Part shown: positions 1 through 6,569 of the stretch, piece after piece
Layout of the letters: every line of letters begins with the position of its first letter
How positions within the stretch are numbered: position 1 is the stretch's first letter
From: an uncultured Bacteroidales bacterium
GTDB lineage: Bacteria; Bacteroidota; Bacteroidia; Bacteroidales; Marinilabiliaceae
NCBI GenBank assembly: GCA_934699135.1
Contig: CAKUVM010000064.1
Coordinates: forward strand, 1 to 8,197
DNA length: 8,197 bases
Reading direction: 5' to 3'
The notes under the pieces: model-generated
The model's input: only the letters and a program-made list of their open reading frames with translations
Told to the model about the DNA's origin: nothing
Databases searched by the model: none
Position numbers and translations under genes: made by a program

Positions 1-34
1 GGGTATACCCCTGGTAGGCTGTGGCGTGCAACAC

Positions 35-72
35 AAGGCGGGGCTCGCGTCTGACAGACGCGGGCCCGCCTT
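35..72. terminator. Strong hairpin, likely bidirectional transcription terminator
   Basis: A near-perfect GC-rich inverted repeat pairs bases 35-51 with 57-72, around a 5-base loop (TGACA), with one bulged G at 40 and one G-U pair. On the plus strand it is followed by a T-rich run (71-81). On the minus strand the stem ends in CCTT and a weaker T-rich stretch. It lies 15 bases past the stop codon of the leftward MgtC-family gene, so it probably ends that operon. It may also stop rightward transcripts from a gene beyond the left edge. The structure is seen directly; the function is inferred. Confidence 0.75.
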
Positions 73-86
73 TATTATATTGGAGG

Positions 87-791
87 TTACGCCGTTATGT
101 TCACCCGTCTCACGTCTTTTTGGCTAGCCAGTGAGCGCAAGATGTCGGCCTGGCTCACGTGGCTGCCCAGAGTAAGACGAAACGTCACCACGGAGCTGCC
201 CGTCTCGGCGTCCATCGACATTGACTGTTCGCGCAGCTTGGCCCCCGTGGCGGCCACGGCCGCCGAGAGCCTCTTGGTGTCGGCCTCCAGCCTGTCTAGC
301 GTAATGGTGAGGATCAGGTTCTCGCCGTCAATGCGCAGCAGCCTCTCGATGCGCTCCATCGTGATGAGGACGAAGAGCGTCATCATTGTCATCAGCACCG
401 CGCCCAGATATAATCCCGCGCCCGCCGTCATGCCCACGATAGACGTCTGCCAGATGCATGCCGCCGAGGTCAGGCCCTGCACGCCGCCCTTGCTCTTCAC
501 AATGGCGCCGGCGCCAATGAAACCCACGCCAGCCAACACCTGCGCGGCAATGCGGCCGGGGTCGCCATTGAGCATGTCGGGGTAGGTCTGTGGAATCCAG
601 ATGGATATGATGACGGCGCACGTCGAGCCTAGGCATATCAGTGTGAACGTCCGCAGTCCCGCGTCGTGCCGCCTCACTTGCCTCTCCGCGCCTATGCACA
701 AGCCCAGCACCAGACCCAGCGCCAGGCGCAAGGCCACCGTGCCGGCCGTGATGTGGCTCTCTGACAAAATTTGACTTATAGTCTCGCTCAT
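87..791 (-). CDS. MgtC/SapB-family inner-membrane protein
   Basis: This 234-residue protein is a multi-pass membrane protein of the MgtC/SapB family. The family signatures are clear: GAERQ-R---AGLRT at residues 34-47, and RIAAQ-LAGVGFIGAGAI at 80-97, followed by a glycine-rich GVQGLTSAA-IW segment at 103-114. Hydrophobic stretches lie at about 17-35, 48-66, 82-98, 107-122 and 124-145. The last 80 residues are a soluble tail that resembles the ACT-like C-terminal domain of longer members. In Salmonella and Mycobacterium, MgtC is linked to growth at low magnesium and to inhibition of ATP synthase, but most bacterial homologues have no proven role, so I give no symbol. It is the last gene of the leftward group, 31 bases after the DUF721 gene, and probably depends on upstream promoters because I see none of its own. 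Start: ATG at 791, which places the usual short N-terminus before the first helix. Confidence 0.9.
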   Translation of the reverse strand: MSETISQILSESHITAGTVALRLALGLVLGLCIGAERQVRRHDAGLRTFTLICLGSTCAVIISIWIPQTYPDMLNGDPGRIAAQVLAGVGFIGAGAIVKSKGGVQGLTSAACIWQTSIVGMTAGAGLYLGAVLMTMMTLFVLITMERIERLLRIDGENLILTITLDRLEADTKRLSAAVAATGAKLREQSMSMDAETGSSVVTFRLTLGSHVSQADILRSLASQKDVRRVNITA

Positions 792-822
792 CTTCCTTTT
801 CTTATGATATGTCGCCCGTGGC

Positions 823-1113
823 CTACATAAAGCGGATGTCCCTCACCGCCTCTTCGCCCACGGCTTTGTTTATCGCGTTCATGATCATGCCTTTCATGTG
901 AAAAAGCTCATTGCGCACCACGCTGCTCGTAAGGCCCACGTACATCACGCCCTTGTCCACCCTTACGGAGCTTGTGGCGTTCATCACCGTGGGCCCCATA
1001 ATCTGCCTCCACAGCCCCTCCGCCTTGCGTTCCAGCAGCATTTTTGCGATGCCGTCTTCGCGCATCATCTCTGTCATGATGTCAGACAGTTTTTTAGATG
1101 TGTCCAGTTTCAT
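823..1113 (-). CDS. DUF721 (DciA-like) protein
   Basis: This is a small 96-residue protein of the DUF721 family. It shows the family pattern: a helical N-terminus (KLSDIM-EMM, residues 8-17), a GLWRQIMG motif with W35 and G40, a short beta region (VRVDKGVMYVGL, 50-61), then S-VVRNELFHMKG and the closing IN-AVGEEAVRDIRF. DUF721 includes DciA, regarded as the ancestral loader or partner of the replicative helicase DnaB, and such genes commonly sit next to recF or dnaA. Its ATG overlaps the recF stop codon as ATGA, so translation is probably coupled and both products may be made in step. The assignment to the family is firm. A DciA role in helicase loading is an inference from family and neighbourhood, and the protein is short for DciA, covering only the core domain. 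Confidence 0.88.
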   Translation of the reverse strand: MKLDTSKKLSDIMTEMMREDGIAKMLLERKAEGLWRQIMGPTVMNATSSVRVDKGVMYVGLTSSVVRNELFHMKGMIMNAINKAVGEEAVRDIRFM

Positions 1114-2246
1114 CGCGTGTCGCTTTTTGTGTGTTGGCGGCTTTCGGCGGGTTGAGCCTTGCCGTCATCCACGGTGAATATCTTGAAGTCTTTTCCGGCC
1201 TTGTCGAGTACGTTTTGCAGCCGGCCCATGTTGGTGTCGCTTATGAAGATCTGCCCAAAGCCGCCGCTCGCCATCATGCCAATGAGGTTGTCGCCGCGCT
1301 TGGAGTCGAGCTTGTCGAACACGTCGTCTAGCAGCAGGGTGGGGGCTGCGCCCTTGCGCTGGGCAAGGTAGCGGTATTGCGCCAGCTTCAGGGCTATCAC
1401 GAAACTCTTTCTCTGCCCTTGCGACCCGACCCTCTTTATGGGGTGTTCCCCCATGCTGATGCCAATGTCGTCTTTGTGGATTCCGCGAGAGGTGTAGCCG
1501 AGTGCCAAGTCGCGGCTGTGGGTCTCGCGCAACCCCTCGTAGAGGTCGTAGCGGTCCAGTCCCGTCACATAGTCCATGCCCACCTCCTCGCGCCCGTCGG
1601 ATATCTCGTTGTAGAGCCTGGTCACCACGGGTTGCAGCCAAGACACGAACTCGCGCCGCTTGGAGCATATCTCTTGCCCGTGGCGCGCCAGCTGCTGGTC
1701 ATACACGTCTAGCAGGCCCATGTCTGGCGCGGCGGCCTCGGCCATCTGTTTCAGCAATATGTTGCGCTGTGTCAGCAGTTTGTTATATGCCATCAGCCGC
1801 TCCATATATGTCTTGTCGCATTGAGAGATAACGCTGTCGGCATATTTGCGCCGCGCCTCCGCGCTGTCGGCTATGAGGGCCTCGTCCGATGGCGATATTA
1901 TCACCAGGGGCAGCAGCCCAATGTGGTCGGCTATTCGCTGATACTCTTTCTTGTCGCGCTTAAACTGCTTCTTGCTGCCGCGCTTGAAGCCGCAATAGAT
2001 CTCAGTCTTGGCCTCGCCGGTGGCATACGTCCCCTGGATGACGAAAAAAGGCTCGCCGTGCCTCACGTTGAGCGAGTCGGCCAACCCGAAGTAGCTCTTG
2101 CAAAAAGACAGGTAATATACGCAGTCCAAGATGTTCGTCTTGCCGGCTCCATTGGGCCCGACGAAGCAGTTTATCCCGGCGGATAAATCTAGGTCCGCAG
2201 CTGCTATGTTCCTGTAATTTACTATGTTCAGTCGGTCAAGTGTCAT
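1110..2246 (-). CDS. recF: DNA replication and repair protein RecF
   Basis: RecF is an SMC-like ATPase that acts with RecO and RecR to load RecA at single-strand gaps and stalled forks in the cytoplasm. The 378-residue product starts MTLDRLNIVNYRNI, typical of the family. It has a Walker A motif GPNGAGKT at residues 30-37, the RecF motif GIHKDDI at 255-261, the ABC signature GSQGQRKS at 274-281, and Walker B with D-loop LLLDDVFDKLD at 304-314, then ISDT at 335-338. All expected ATPase motifs are present and the length fits (about 360-380). The reading frame stays open upstream to a TTG at 2327 that overlaps the plug-gene stop. I chose ATG 2246 because the preceding 27 residues are unlike RecF and that TTG forms part of a promoter match. 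It overlaps the DUF721 gene by 4 bases. The tail after about residue 350 is charged and variable. Confidence 0.96.
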   Translation of the reverse strand: MTLDRLNIVNYRNIAAADLDLSAGINCFVGPNGAGKTNILDCVYYLSFCKSYFGLADSLNVRHGEPFFVIQGTYATGEAKTEIYCGFKRGSKKQFKRDKKEYQRIADHIGLLPLVIISPSDEALIADSAEARRKYADSVISQCDKTYMERLMAYNKLLTQRNILLKQMAEAAAPDMGLLDVYDQQLARHGQEICSKRREFVSWLQPVVTRLYNEISDGREEVGMDYVTGLDRYDLYEGLRETHSRDLALGYTSRGIHKDDIGISMGEHPIKRVGSQGQRKSFVIALKLAQYRYLAQRKGAAPTLLLDDVFDKLDSKRGDNLIGMMASGGFGQIFISDTNMGRLQNVLDKAGKDFKIFTVDDGKAQPAESRQHTKSDTR

Positions 2247-2295
2247 CTTGTGGCGAATGTTGGCGAAACTCTTGTCGCCACGTCCATGCGCATGG

Positions 2296-2327
2296 CAAAT
2301 GTAGCAATTATTCCCAATCTCAGTCAA
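2296..2327 (-). promoter_or_regulatory. Candidate promoter for recF-DUF721-MgtC
   Basis: On the minus strand, TACATTTG (2303 down to 2296) matches the Bacteroidota -7 consensus TAnnTTTG exactly. A TTG at 2327-2325 sits 21 bases upstream, within the usual spacing for the -33 box. Transcription would begin near 2290 and give a leader of about 45 bases before recF ATG 2246. This explains why the plug-recF gap is 73 bases when recF and the next gene overlap. The match is seen; activity is inferred. Confidence 0.6.
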
Positions 2328-3630
2328 TGAACTCGCTTATGGTGCGCAGCGTGTTATGACGTTTCAGTGCCGCGAGGTGGTCGTAGGTCTCGCCAGGGCG
2401 GCGGGTGTATACGGCCACGTAATAGTCGTTTTCAGTCTGGCCGTAGCACCCCTCCGTCTCTGTCATCTGTGGCGGCGCCGGGTGGCGGCCGCCTTTTGCG
2501 CGCGCCGCGTAGAGGTAGTTGTGCAGCCCCTGTTTCACCAGGCGTTGGCCGCGCAGGGCCATGGCCTCGCCGTCGGGCGTCAGCCTGTTGGCCGAGGTCG
2601 GCTCCCACCCCGTGGCGTCGCCAATCACGAAGACGTCGTAGTCCGACAGCAGGGCGGGGTCTTCCGGCAAGAGGGTGAAATGGGCCATGGCATAGTCTGC
2701 CACCACTTGGGCGTCGTCATCGCGCCTGTCGCGGGTCTCAATCCACTGCCCGCCGTCAAAGTCCTCATGGTAGGAGTAGGCTCTTGGCCGCTCGTCGGGT
2801 GCCGCGGTGTAGTGATACATGCCGCCCACATACTCCACGTCAGCGTCCGTCATGCCCAGTTGGCGTATGCTTCTGGTGTCTAGCCATCGCCACTCCGTGC
2901 CGCCGCAAAAGGTCAACGCCTCTTGGCGCAAATACACCACCTCGTCGGGTCTCACGAAGGTTGGCCCCTCGGCGTAGCGGCGGTCGTCAAGCCGTTTGTT
3001 CTGCCAGGCGCACACCGTCATCTCCGTCTCCGGCGAAGCCATCTTGTGCCCTGGCCACGCCACGGCCACGTCCAGGGTCTGCGCCCCGCCGTCGCGCTCC
3101 ACACGTGTGCCCAATCCGCACCTGTCCTCCACCATCCACAGCGGCTCGCGGGCCAGCAGACGGTCGTCACTCGCGGCGCGCGCCTCTACCATATAGTTGC
3201 CCGATATTTTAAGCGGCGACGTGTCGATTGAGAGGGTGTAGTGGACGTATGCCACCGTGGTGTTGAATGACGCCCGGCAACGGTCTTGCCCGTACACCTT
3301 GTTCAGCCCCTCCACAAACTCCATCTCCATCAGGTCTGACGGCTCCCAATGAGCGTCGCAGTGTATGAAGCTGTAATACAGAGCCTCCGTGTTGCCACCC
3401 ACCACGTCGAAGTCTAGTGTGAGCGTCTCGTCTTGCCCCAAGTGGCACACCACGCAGCTCGGCACTTCACCCTCGCGCCTGTCTTGCGCCGCCGCGTGCC
3501 GTAGTTCCACAGTCATGACGCCAGCTGCCCTGAAAGTCGGCGTCTGCGCCGCGCCCGGCGCGGGGTGCGCGGCCAGCAGTGCCGGCAGTGCCGCGTTAAG
3601 TAATTTTTTGCCTAAACTTTCGTTTATCAT
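2320..3630 (-). CDS. Type IX secretion system plug protein (DUF5103 family)
   Basis: The 436-residue product fits the DUF5103 family, renamed the type 9 secretion system plug protein. In Flavobacterium johnsoniae this protein closes the periplasmic end of the SprA outer-membrane translocon when no substrate is passing. Visible family features are LDFDVVGG (72-79), YYSFIHCDAHWEPSDL (85-100), FNTTVAYVHYTL (122-133), SGNYMVEA (143-150), DYDVFVIGDATGW near 330-342, and a C-terminal ENDYYVAVYTRRPGETYDHL. Residues 1-29 look like a weak signal peptide: two lysines, an Ala/Leu-rich stretch, and a possible cut after GAAQ, fitting a periplasmic protein. I chose ATG 3630 for that reason. In-frame ATGs at 3690 and 3720 would add up to 30 residues and bury the signal. 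It is the first gene of the leftward group, and its stop lies 73 bases before recF. No other secretion gene is in the window, so its link to a working T9SS is inferred from family alone. Confidence 0.85.
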   Translation of the reverse strand: MINESLGKKLLNAALPALLAAHPAPGAAQTPTFRAAGVMTVELRHAAAQDRREGEVPSCVVCHLGQDETLTLDFDVVGGNTEALYYSFIHCDAHWEPSDLMEMEFVEGLNKVYGQDRCRASFNTTVAYVHYTLSIDTSPLKISGNYMVEARAASDDRLLAREPLWMVEDRCGLGTRVERDGGAQTLDVAVAWPGHKMASPETEMTVCAWQNKRLDDRRYAEGPTFVRPDEVVYLRQEALTFCGGTEWRWLDTRSIRQLGMTDADVEYVGGMYHYTAAPDERPRAYSYHEDFDGGQWIETRDRRDDDAQVVADYAMAHFTLLPEDPALLSDYDVFVIGDATGWEPTSANRLTPDGEAMALRGQRLVKQGLHNYLYAARAKGGRHPAPPQMTETEGCYGQTENDYYVAVYTRRPGETYDHLAALKRHNTLRTISEFID

Positions 3631-3722
3631 CGCAATAATCGTTTTCTTTGCAAGGGGAAATGTGTGGCCTGCGGGCTGCCGAGTCTCCATTTTTTTCGTC
3701 AAAACCAAGAACCTCCGCATGA

Positions 3723-3772
3723 CCCCTCGCCTCTATCGCCGGCCGCGCCGTCGGGCGGACTAGAGGGTGGGG
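3723..3772 (-). promoter_or_regulatory. GC-rich leader hairpin upstream of the plug gene
   Basis: An imperfect inverted repeat would fold in the leftward transcript. CCCC 3723-3726 pairs with GGGG 3769-3772, CCTCTA 3730-3735 with TAGAGG 3761-3766, and CGCC 3737-3740 with GGCG 3754-3757, with small internal loops. It lies between the predicted transcript start near 3810 and the plug start. No T-run follows, so it is more likely a leader structure than a terminator. It may also be a chance product of high GC. Confidence 0.35.
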
Positions 3773-3815
3773 GTCGCGCCCATAAGAAACATGAAGCCAG
3801 TCACGATGCGCGCTG

Positions 3816-3846
3816 CAAAAGTAGCCACTATGCCGATAGGAAGCAA
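3816..3846 (-). promoter_or_regulatory. Bacteroidota-type promoter for the plug-recF group
   Basis: On the minus strand, TACTTTTG (3823 down to 3816) is an exact match to the -7 consensus TAnnTTTG. A TTG at 3846-3844 lies exactly 20 bases upstream, the expected -33 spacing. Transcription would start near 3810, leaving a leader of about 180 bases before ATG 3630 (90 before ATG 3720). It is the only full match I found on this strand in the divergent region. Activity is inferred. Confidence 0.65.
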
Positions 3847-3949
3847 CCCCTGTCGCTCCGTGTCAGCAAGATGGGCGTGCGGGGCTGTGGCCGGCGAGTT
3901 CCAGACGCAACACCCCGATGGTGTCCACTCCCTGTTGTGGTCGCCGTCG

Positions 3950-4008
3950 TTTTTCGTTTTTGCCCGGCGGCATGCTTTTGACGCCGATGGCAGATAGCCG
4001 GATATAAC
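3950..4008 (+). promoter_or_regulatory. Weak candidate promoter region for the nqr operon
   Basis: nqrA must be transcribed from this gap, but no perfect plus-strand Bacteroidota promoter is visible. Two imperfect options exist. TGCTTTTG at 3973-3980 differs from TAnnTTTG at one fixed base and has T-rich sequence but no TTG at the right distance upstream. Alternatively TTTTGACG (3976-3983) is followed by TATAAC at 4003-4008, with a long 19-base gap between TTGACG and TATAAC. I cannot choose between them. Confidence 0.3.
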
Positions 4009-4027
4009 AAACATTCATCTCTTAACA

Positions 4028-5371
4028 ATGTCTGACGTAATAAAACTGAGGAAGGGCCTCGACATACGCCTGAAGGGTAAAGCCGAAACGGTGTATGGAC
4101 AGGCTTCTGAGCCGGAGCTTTACGCTATCAAGCCTACTGACTTCTGGGGCATGAAGCCCAAGATGGCGGTCAAGGAGGGCGATAAGGTGCAGGCGGGGGA
4201 TGTGCTGTTTTTTGACAAGCAGCGTCCCGAAATCGTATTTGTATCGCCAGTAGCGGGCGAGGTCTCCGCCGTGGTCCGCGGCGAGCGCAGGGCCATCCTG
4301 GCCGTGGTCGTCAAGGCCTCCGCCTCCCCGGCCCCCGTTGAGGTGGGCAAGCTCGACGTTGCCTCCGCCACACGCGAGCAGGTGGTTGAGAAGCTGCTCA
4401 AGACAGGCGCGTGGACCTATTTCCGCCAGCGCCCATACAATGTCGTGGCCGACCCCACGGCGCAGCCCAAGGCCATCTTCATCTCCACGTTCGACACCGC
4501 GCCTCTCGCCCCGGACTACGACCACATCGTCCGTGGAAACGAGCAGGCTTTCCAAGACGGCGTCAACGCCTTGGCCAAGATCGCCCCCGTCTTCGTCGGC
4601 GTGCGCGAGCAGGGCGCGGCCAAGGCTTTCACCGATGTTAAGAACGCGACCGTGACGGCTTTCGCTGGCAAGCATCCTGCGGGGTGCGTGGGCGTGCAGA
4701 TCAACCACGTCAACCCCATCAACGCTGGCGAGAAAGTCTTCACCATCCAGCCGCAAGAGGTGGTGGCCGTGGGCAAGATATTTGCCGAGGGCAAGCTCGA
4801 CTTCTCGCGCGTCATCGTGCTTGACGGCTCCGAGGTTAAGAAGCCGGCCTACTACCGCACCACGCTCGGCGCGCAGCTAAAGCCAATCATTGAGGGCAAC
4901 GTCAACACCAACGACACCCGCGTCATATCGGGCAACGTCCTCACCGGCACCAAGGTCGAGGCCGACGGCTTCCTTGGCTACTATGACAGCCAGGTCACCG
5001 TCATCCCGGAGGGCGACAAGCCCGAGTTCTTCGGATGGATCACGCCCGGCCTCAACAAGTTCTCCGCCAGCCGCACCTTTTTCACTTGGCTCTGCGGCAA
5101 CAAGGAGTACACTCTCGACACCAACACCCACGGTGAGCCGCGCGCCATCGTCGTCAGTGGCGAGATGGAGAAAGTCTTCCCCATGGACATCTACCCCGAG
5201 CACCTCATCAAGGCCATCTTGGCAAAGGACATCGACAAGATGATCGACCTGGGCATCTACGAGGTTGTCGAGGAGGACATGGCGCTCTGCGAGTTCGTCT
5301 CAACGTCCAAGACTCCCGTCCAGAAGATTCTCCGCAACGGCCTCAACCTCATGATGCAAGAGGTGGGCTAG
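4028..5371 (+). CDS. nqrA: Na+-translocating NADH:quinone reductase subunit A
   Basis: NqrA is the peripheral cytoplasmic subunit of Na+-NQR, the complex that couples NADH oxidation and quinone reduction to Na+ export. It has been linked to quinone binding. The product has 447 residues, close to the Vibrio protein's 446. It opens with IKLRKGLDIRLKGKA, followed by a lipoyl-like region EGDKVQAGDVLFFDK (50-64) and SPVAGEVSAVVRGERR (73-88). The family stretch KHPAGCVGVQINHVNP lies at 215-230, and the C-terminal region ends with VVEEDMALCEFVSTSKTPVQ (413-432), also typical. ATG 4028 gives the expected N-terminus directly after an AT-rich stretch. It is the first gene of nqrABCDE and is followed by a 38-base gap. 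Codons beyond the first 80 or so strongly favour C at third positions, in keeping with high expression (inference). Confidence 0.97.
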   Translation: MSDVIKLRKGLDIRLKGKAETVYGQASEPELYAIKPTDFWGMKPKMAVKEGDKVQAGDVLFFDKQRPEIVFVSPVAGEVSAVVRGERRAILAVVVKASASPAPVEVGKLDVASATREQVVEKLLKTGAWTYFRQRPYNVVADPTAQPKAIFISTFDTAPLAPDYDHIVRGNEQAFQDGVNALAKIAPVFVGVREQGAAKAFTDVKNATVTAFAGKHPAGCVGVQINHVNPINAGEKVFTIQPQEVVAVGKIFAEGKLDFSRVIVLDGSEVKKPAYYRTTLGAQLKPIIEGNVNTNDTRVISGNVLTGTKVEADGFLGYYDSQVTVIPEGDKPEFFGWITPGLNKFSASRTFFTWLCGNKEYTLDTNTHGEPRAIVVSGEMEKVFPMDIYPEHLIKAILAKDIDKMIDLGIYEVVEEDMALCEFVSTSKTPVQKILRNGLNLMMQEVG

Positions 5372-5409
5372 GCAATTTAAGATTCTGTGACTCATTAAAT
5401 TGACACAAA

Positions 5410-6558
5410 TTGAAAGCGTTAAGAAACTACTTAGATAGCGTGAAGCCCAACTTTGAGAAGGGCGGCAAATATGAGAAGTTCCACTCGACGTTTGAGGCGT
5501 TCGAGAGCTTCCTGTTTGCTCCGGCCACAACCTGTCAGGGTGGCGTTCACGTGCGCGACGGCGTAGACCTCAAGAGGGTCATCTCCATGGTCATCCTCGC
5601 GCTAATCCCTGCCACCATCTTTGGCATTTGGAACACGGGCTACCAGAGCTACGTCCATGCGGGCGTCGAGGCTTCCACCCTCGACTGCTTCCTCCATGGC
5701 CTCTACGTCTTCCTCCCGATGGTCATCGTCTCCTACGTCGTCGGCCTCGGCATTGAGTTCGCCACGGCGCAGATCCGCGGTGAGCAGGTCAACGAGGGCT
5801 TCCTCGCCACTGGCCTCCTCATCCCGCTCGTGCTGCCTGCCGGCGTGCCCCTCTGGATGGTGGCTGTGGCCACGGCCTTTTCCGTCATCTTCGCCAAGGA
5901 GGTCTTCGGCGGCACAGGTATGAACATTTGGAACCCCGCCCTCATAGCGCGCGCCTTCCTCTTCTTCGCCTATCCGTCCAAGATGTCTGGCGACGCAGTT
6001 TGGTACTATGGCGTAGAGGCTGCGAATGGCGCGGATGCCGTGACGGGGGCCACTGCGCTCTCGCAGGCCGCCGCGGGCAACTACACGTCGTTCTCCGACG
6101 CCTTCCTCGGCATCATCCCTGGCTCCATTGGCGAGACCTCGGCCCTCTGCATCCTCCTTGGCGGCCTCTTCCTGCTCTTCACGGGCGTGGCCAGCTGGAA
6201 GATTATGCTCTCCGTCTTCATCGGCGGCGCCCTCACGGCCTACGGCTTCAACCTGTTTGGCCCCGAGACGGGCATCGCGCAGCTGCCTTGGTATGACCAT
6301 CTGGTCTACGGCGGCTTCTGCTTCGGCGCTGTCTTCATGGCCACCGACCCTGTCACATCGTGCCGCACCGAGTGTGGCAAATACATCTACGGCCTGCTCA
6401 TCGGCTTCGTGGCCATCGTTGTGCGCGTCCTCAACCCCGGCTACCCCGAGGGTATGATGCTCGCCATCCTCTTCATGAACACCATGGCCCCACTCATTGA
6501 CTACATCGTTGTTGAGGCCAATGTCAGCCGTAGGAAGAAACGTGCAATAGCAAAATAA
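5410..6558 (+). CDS. nqrB: Na+-translocating NADH:quinone reductase subunit B
   Basis: NqrB is the large membrane subunit that carries a covalently bound FMN and is central to Na+ transport and quinone reduction. The 382-residue product has about ten hydrophobic segments, for example 57-74, 93-115, 131-150, 244-260, 263-283, 326-342 and 346-369. The flavin site is visible as D-A-V-T-G-A-T at 209-215, where FMN would be joined to T215 by the transferase ApbE, which is not in this window. The start is TTG at 5410, giving MKALRNYLDSVKPNF, the conserved N-terminus. An in-frame stop (TGA at 5401) lies three codons upstream and there is no ATG between them, so a non-ATG start is the best reading. 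The gap to nqrC is 11 bases, and the two are surely cotranscribed. Confidence 0.96.
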   Translation: MKALRNYLDSVKPNFEKGGKYEKFHSTFEAFESFLFAPATTCQGGVHVRDGVDLKRVISMVILALIPATIFGIWNTGYQSYVHAGVEASTLDCFLHGLYVFLPMVIVSYVVGLGIEFATAQIRGEQVNEGFLATGLLIPLVLPAGVPLWMVAVATAFSVIFAKEVFGGTGMNIWNPALIARAFLFFAYPSKMSGDAVWYYGVEAANGADAVTGATALSQAAAGNYTSFSDAFLGIIPGSIGETSALCILLGGLFLLFTGVASWKIMLSVFIGGALTAYGFNLFGPETGIAQLPWYDHLVYGGFCFGAVFMATDPVTSCRTECGKYIYGLLIGFVAIVVRVLNPGYPEGMMLAILFMNTMAPLIDYIVVEANVSRRKKRAIAK

Positions 6559-6569
6559 CCAAGACGAAA

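Larger units (their letters stand above)
3631..4027. other. Divergent intergenic control region between plug gene and nqrA
   Basis: About 400 bases separate the leftward plug gene from nqrA. From left to right the region holds an AT-rich stretch next to the plug start, a GC-rich hairpin (3723-3772), the leftward promoter (3816-3846), a GC-rich section with small alternative inverted repeats (CAACA at 3908-3912 with TGTTG at 3933-3937, or ACACC at 3910-3914 with GGTGT at 3920-3924), T-rich runs at 3950-3962, and AT-rich sequence just before nqrA. An 84-codon minus-strand open frame (3760-4014) crosses the promoter. It resembles no family I know and is probably not a gene. I recognise no riboswitch. 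Confidence 0.6.

Noticed and set aside
1..10. Perfect 10-base palindrome GGGTATACCC at the left edge
   Set aside because: It is too short and isolated to assign as an operator or repeat, and the window edge hides its context. I could not identify any gene end in bases 1-34.
2247..2327. 27-residue N-terminal extension of RecF from a TTG start
   Set aside because: The extension is unlike RecF, the internal ATG 2246 gives the family N-terminus, and the TTG fits a promoter -33 box.
3631..3720. 30-residue N-terminal extension of the plug protein from ATG 3720
   Set aside because: It would place the signal-like hydrophobic stretch too far from the N-terminus. It cannot be fully excluded because the frame is open and ATG 3690 is also available.
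3760..4014. 84-codon minus-strand open frame in the divergent region
   Set aside because: It starts upstream of the best leftward promoter, so the promoter lies inside it. It resembles no known family and its residue mix looks like read-through of GC-rich non-coding DNA.
4022..4756. 244-codon open frame antisense to nqrA
   Set aside because: It lies opposite a certain gene, with low-complexity Gly/Asp/Val/Leu composition and no family likeness.
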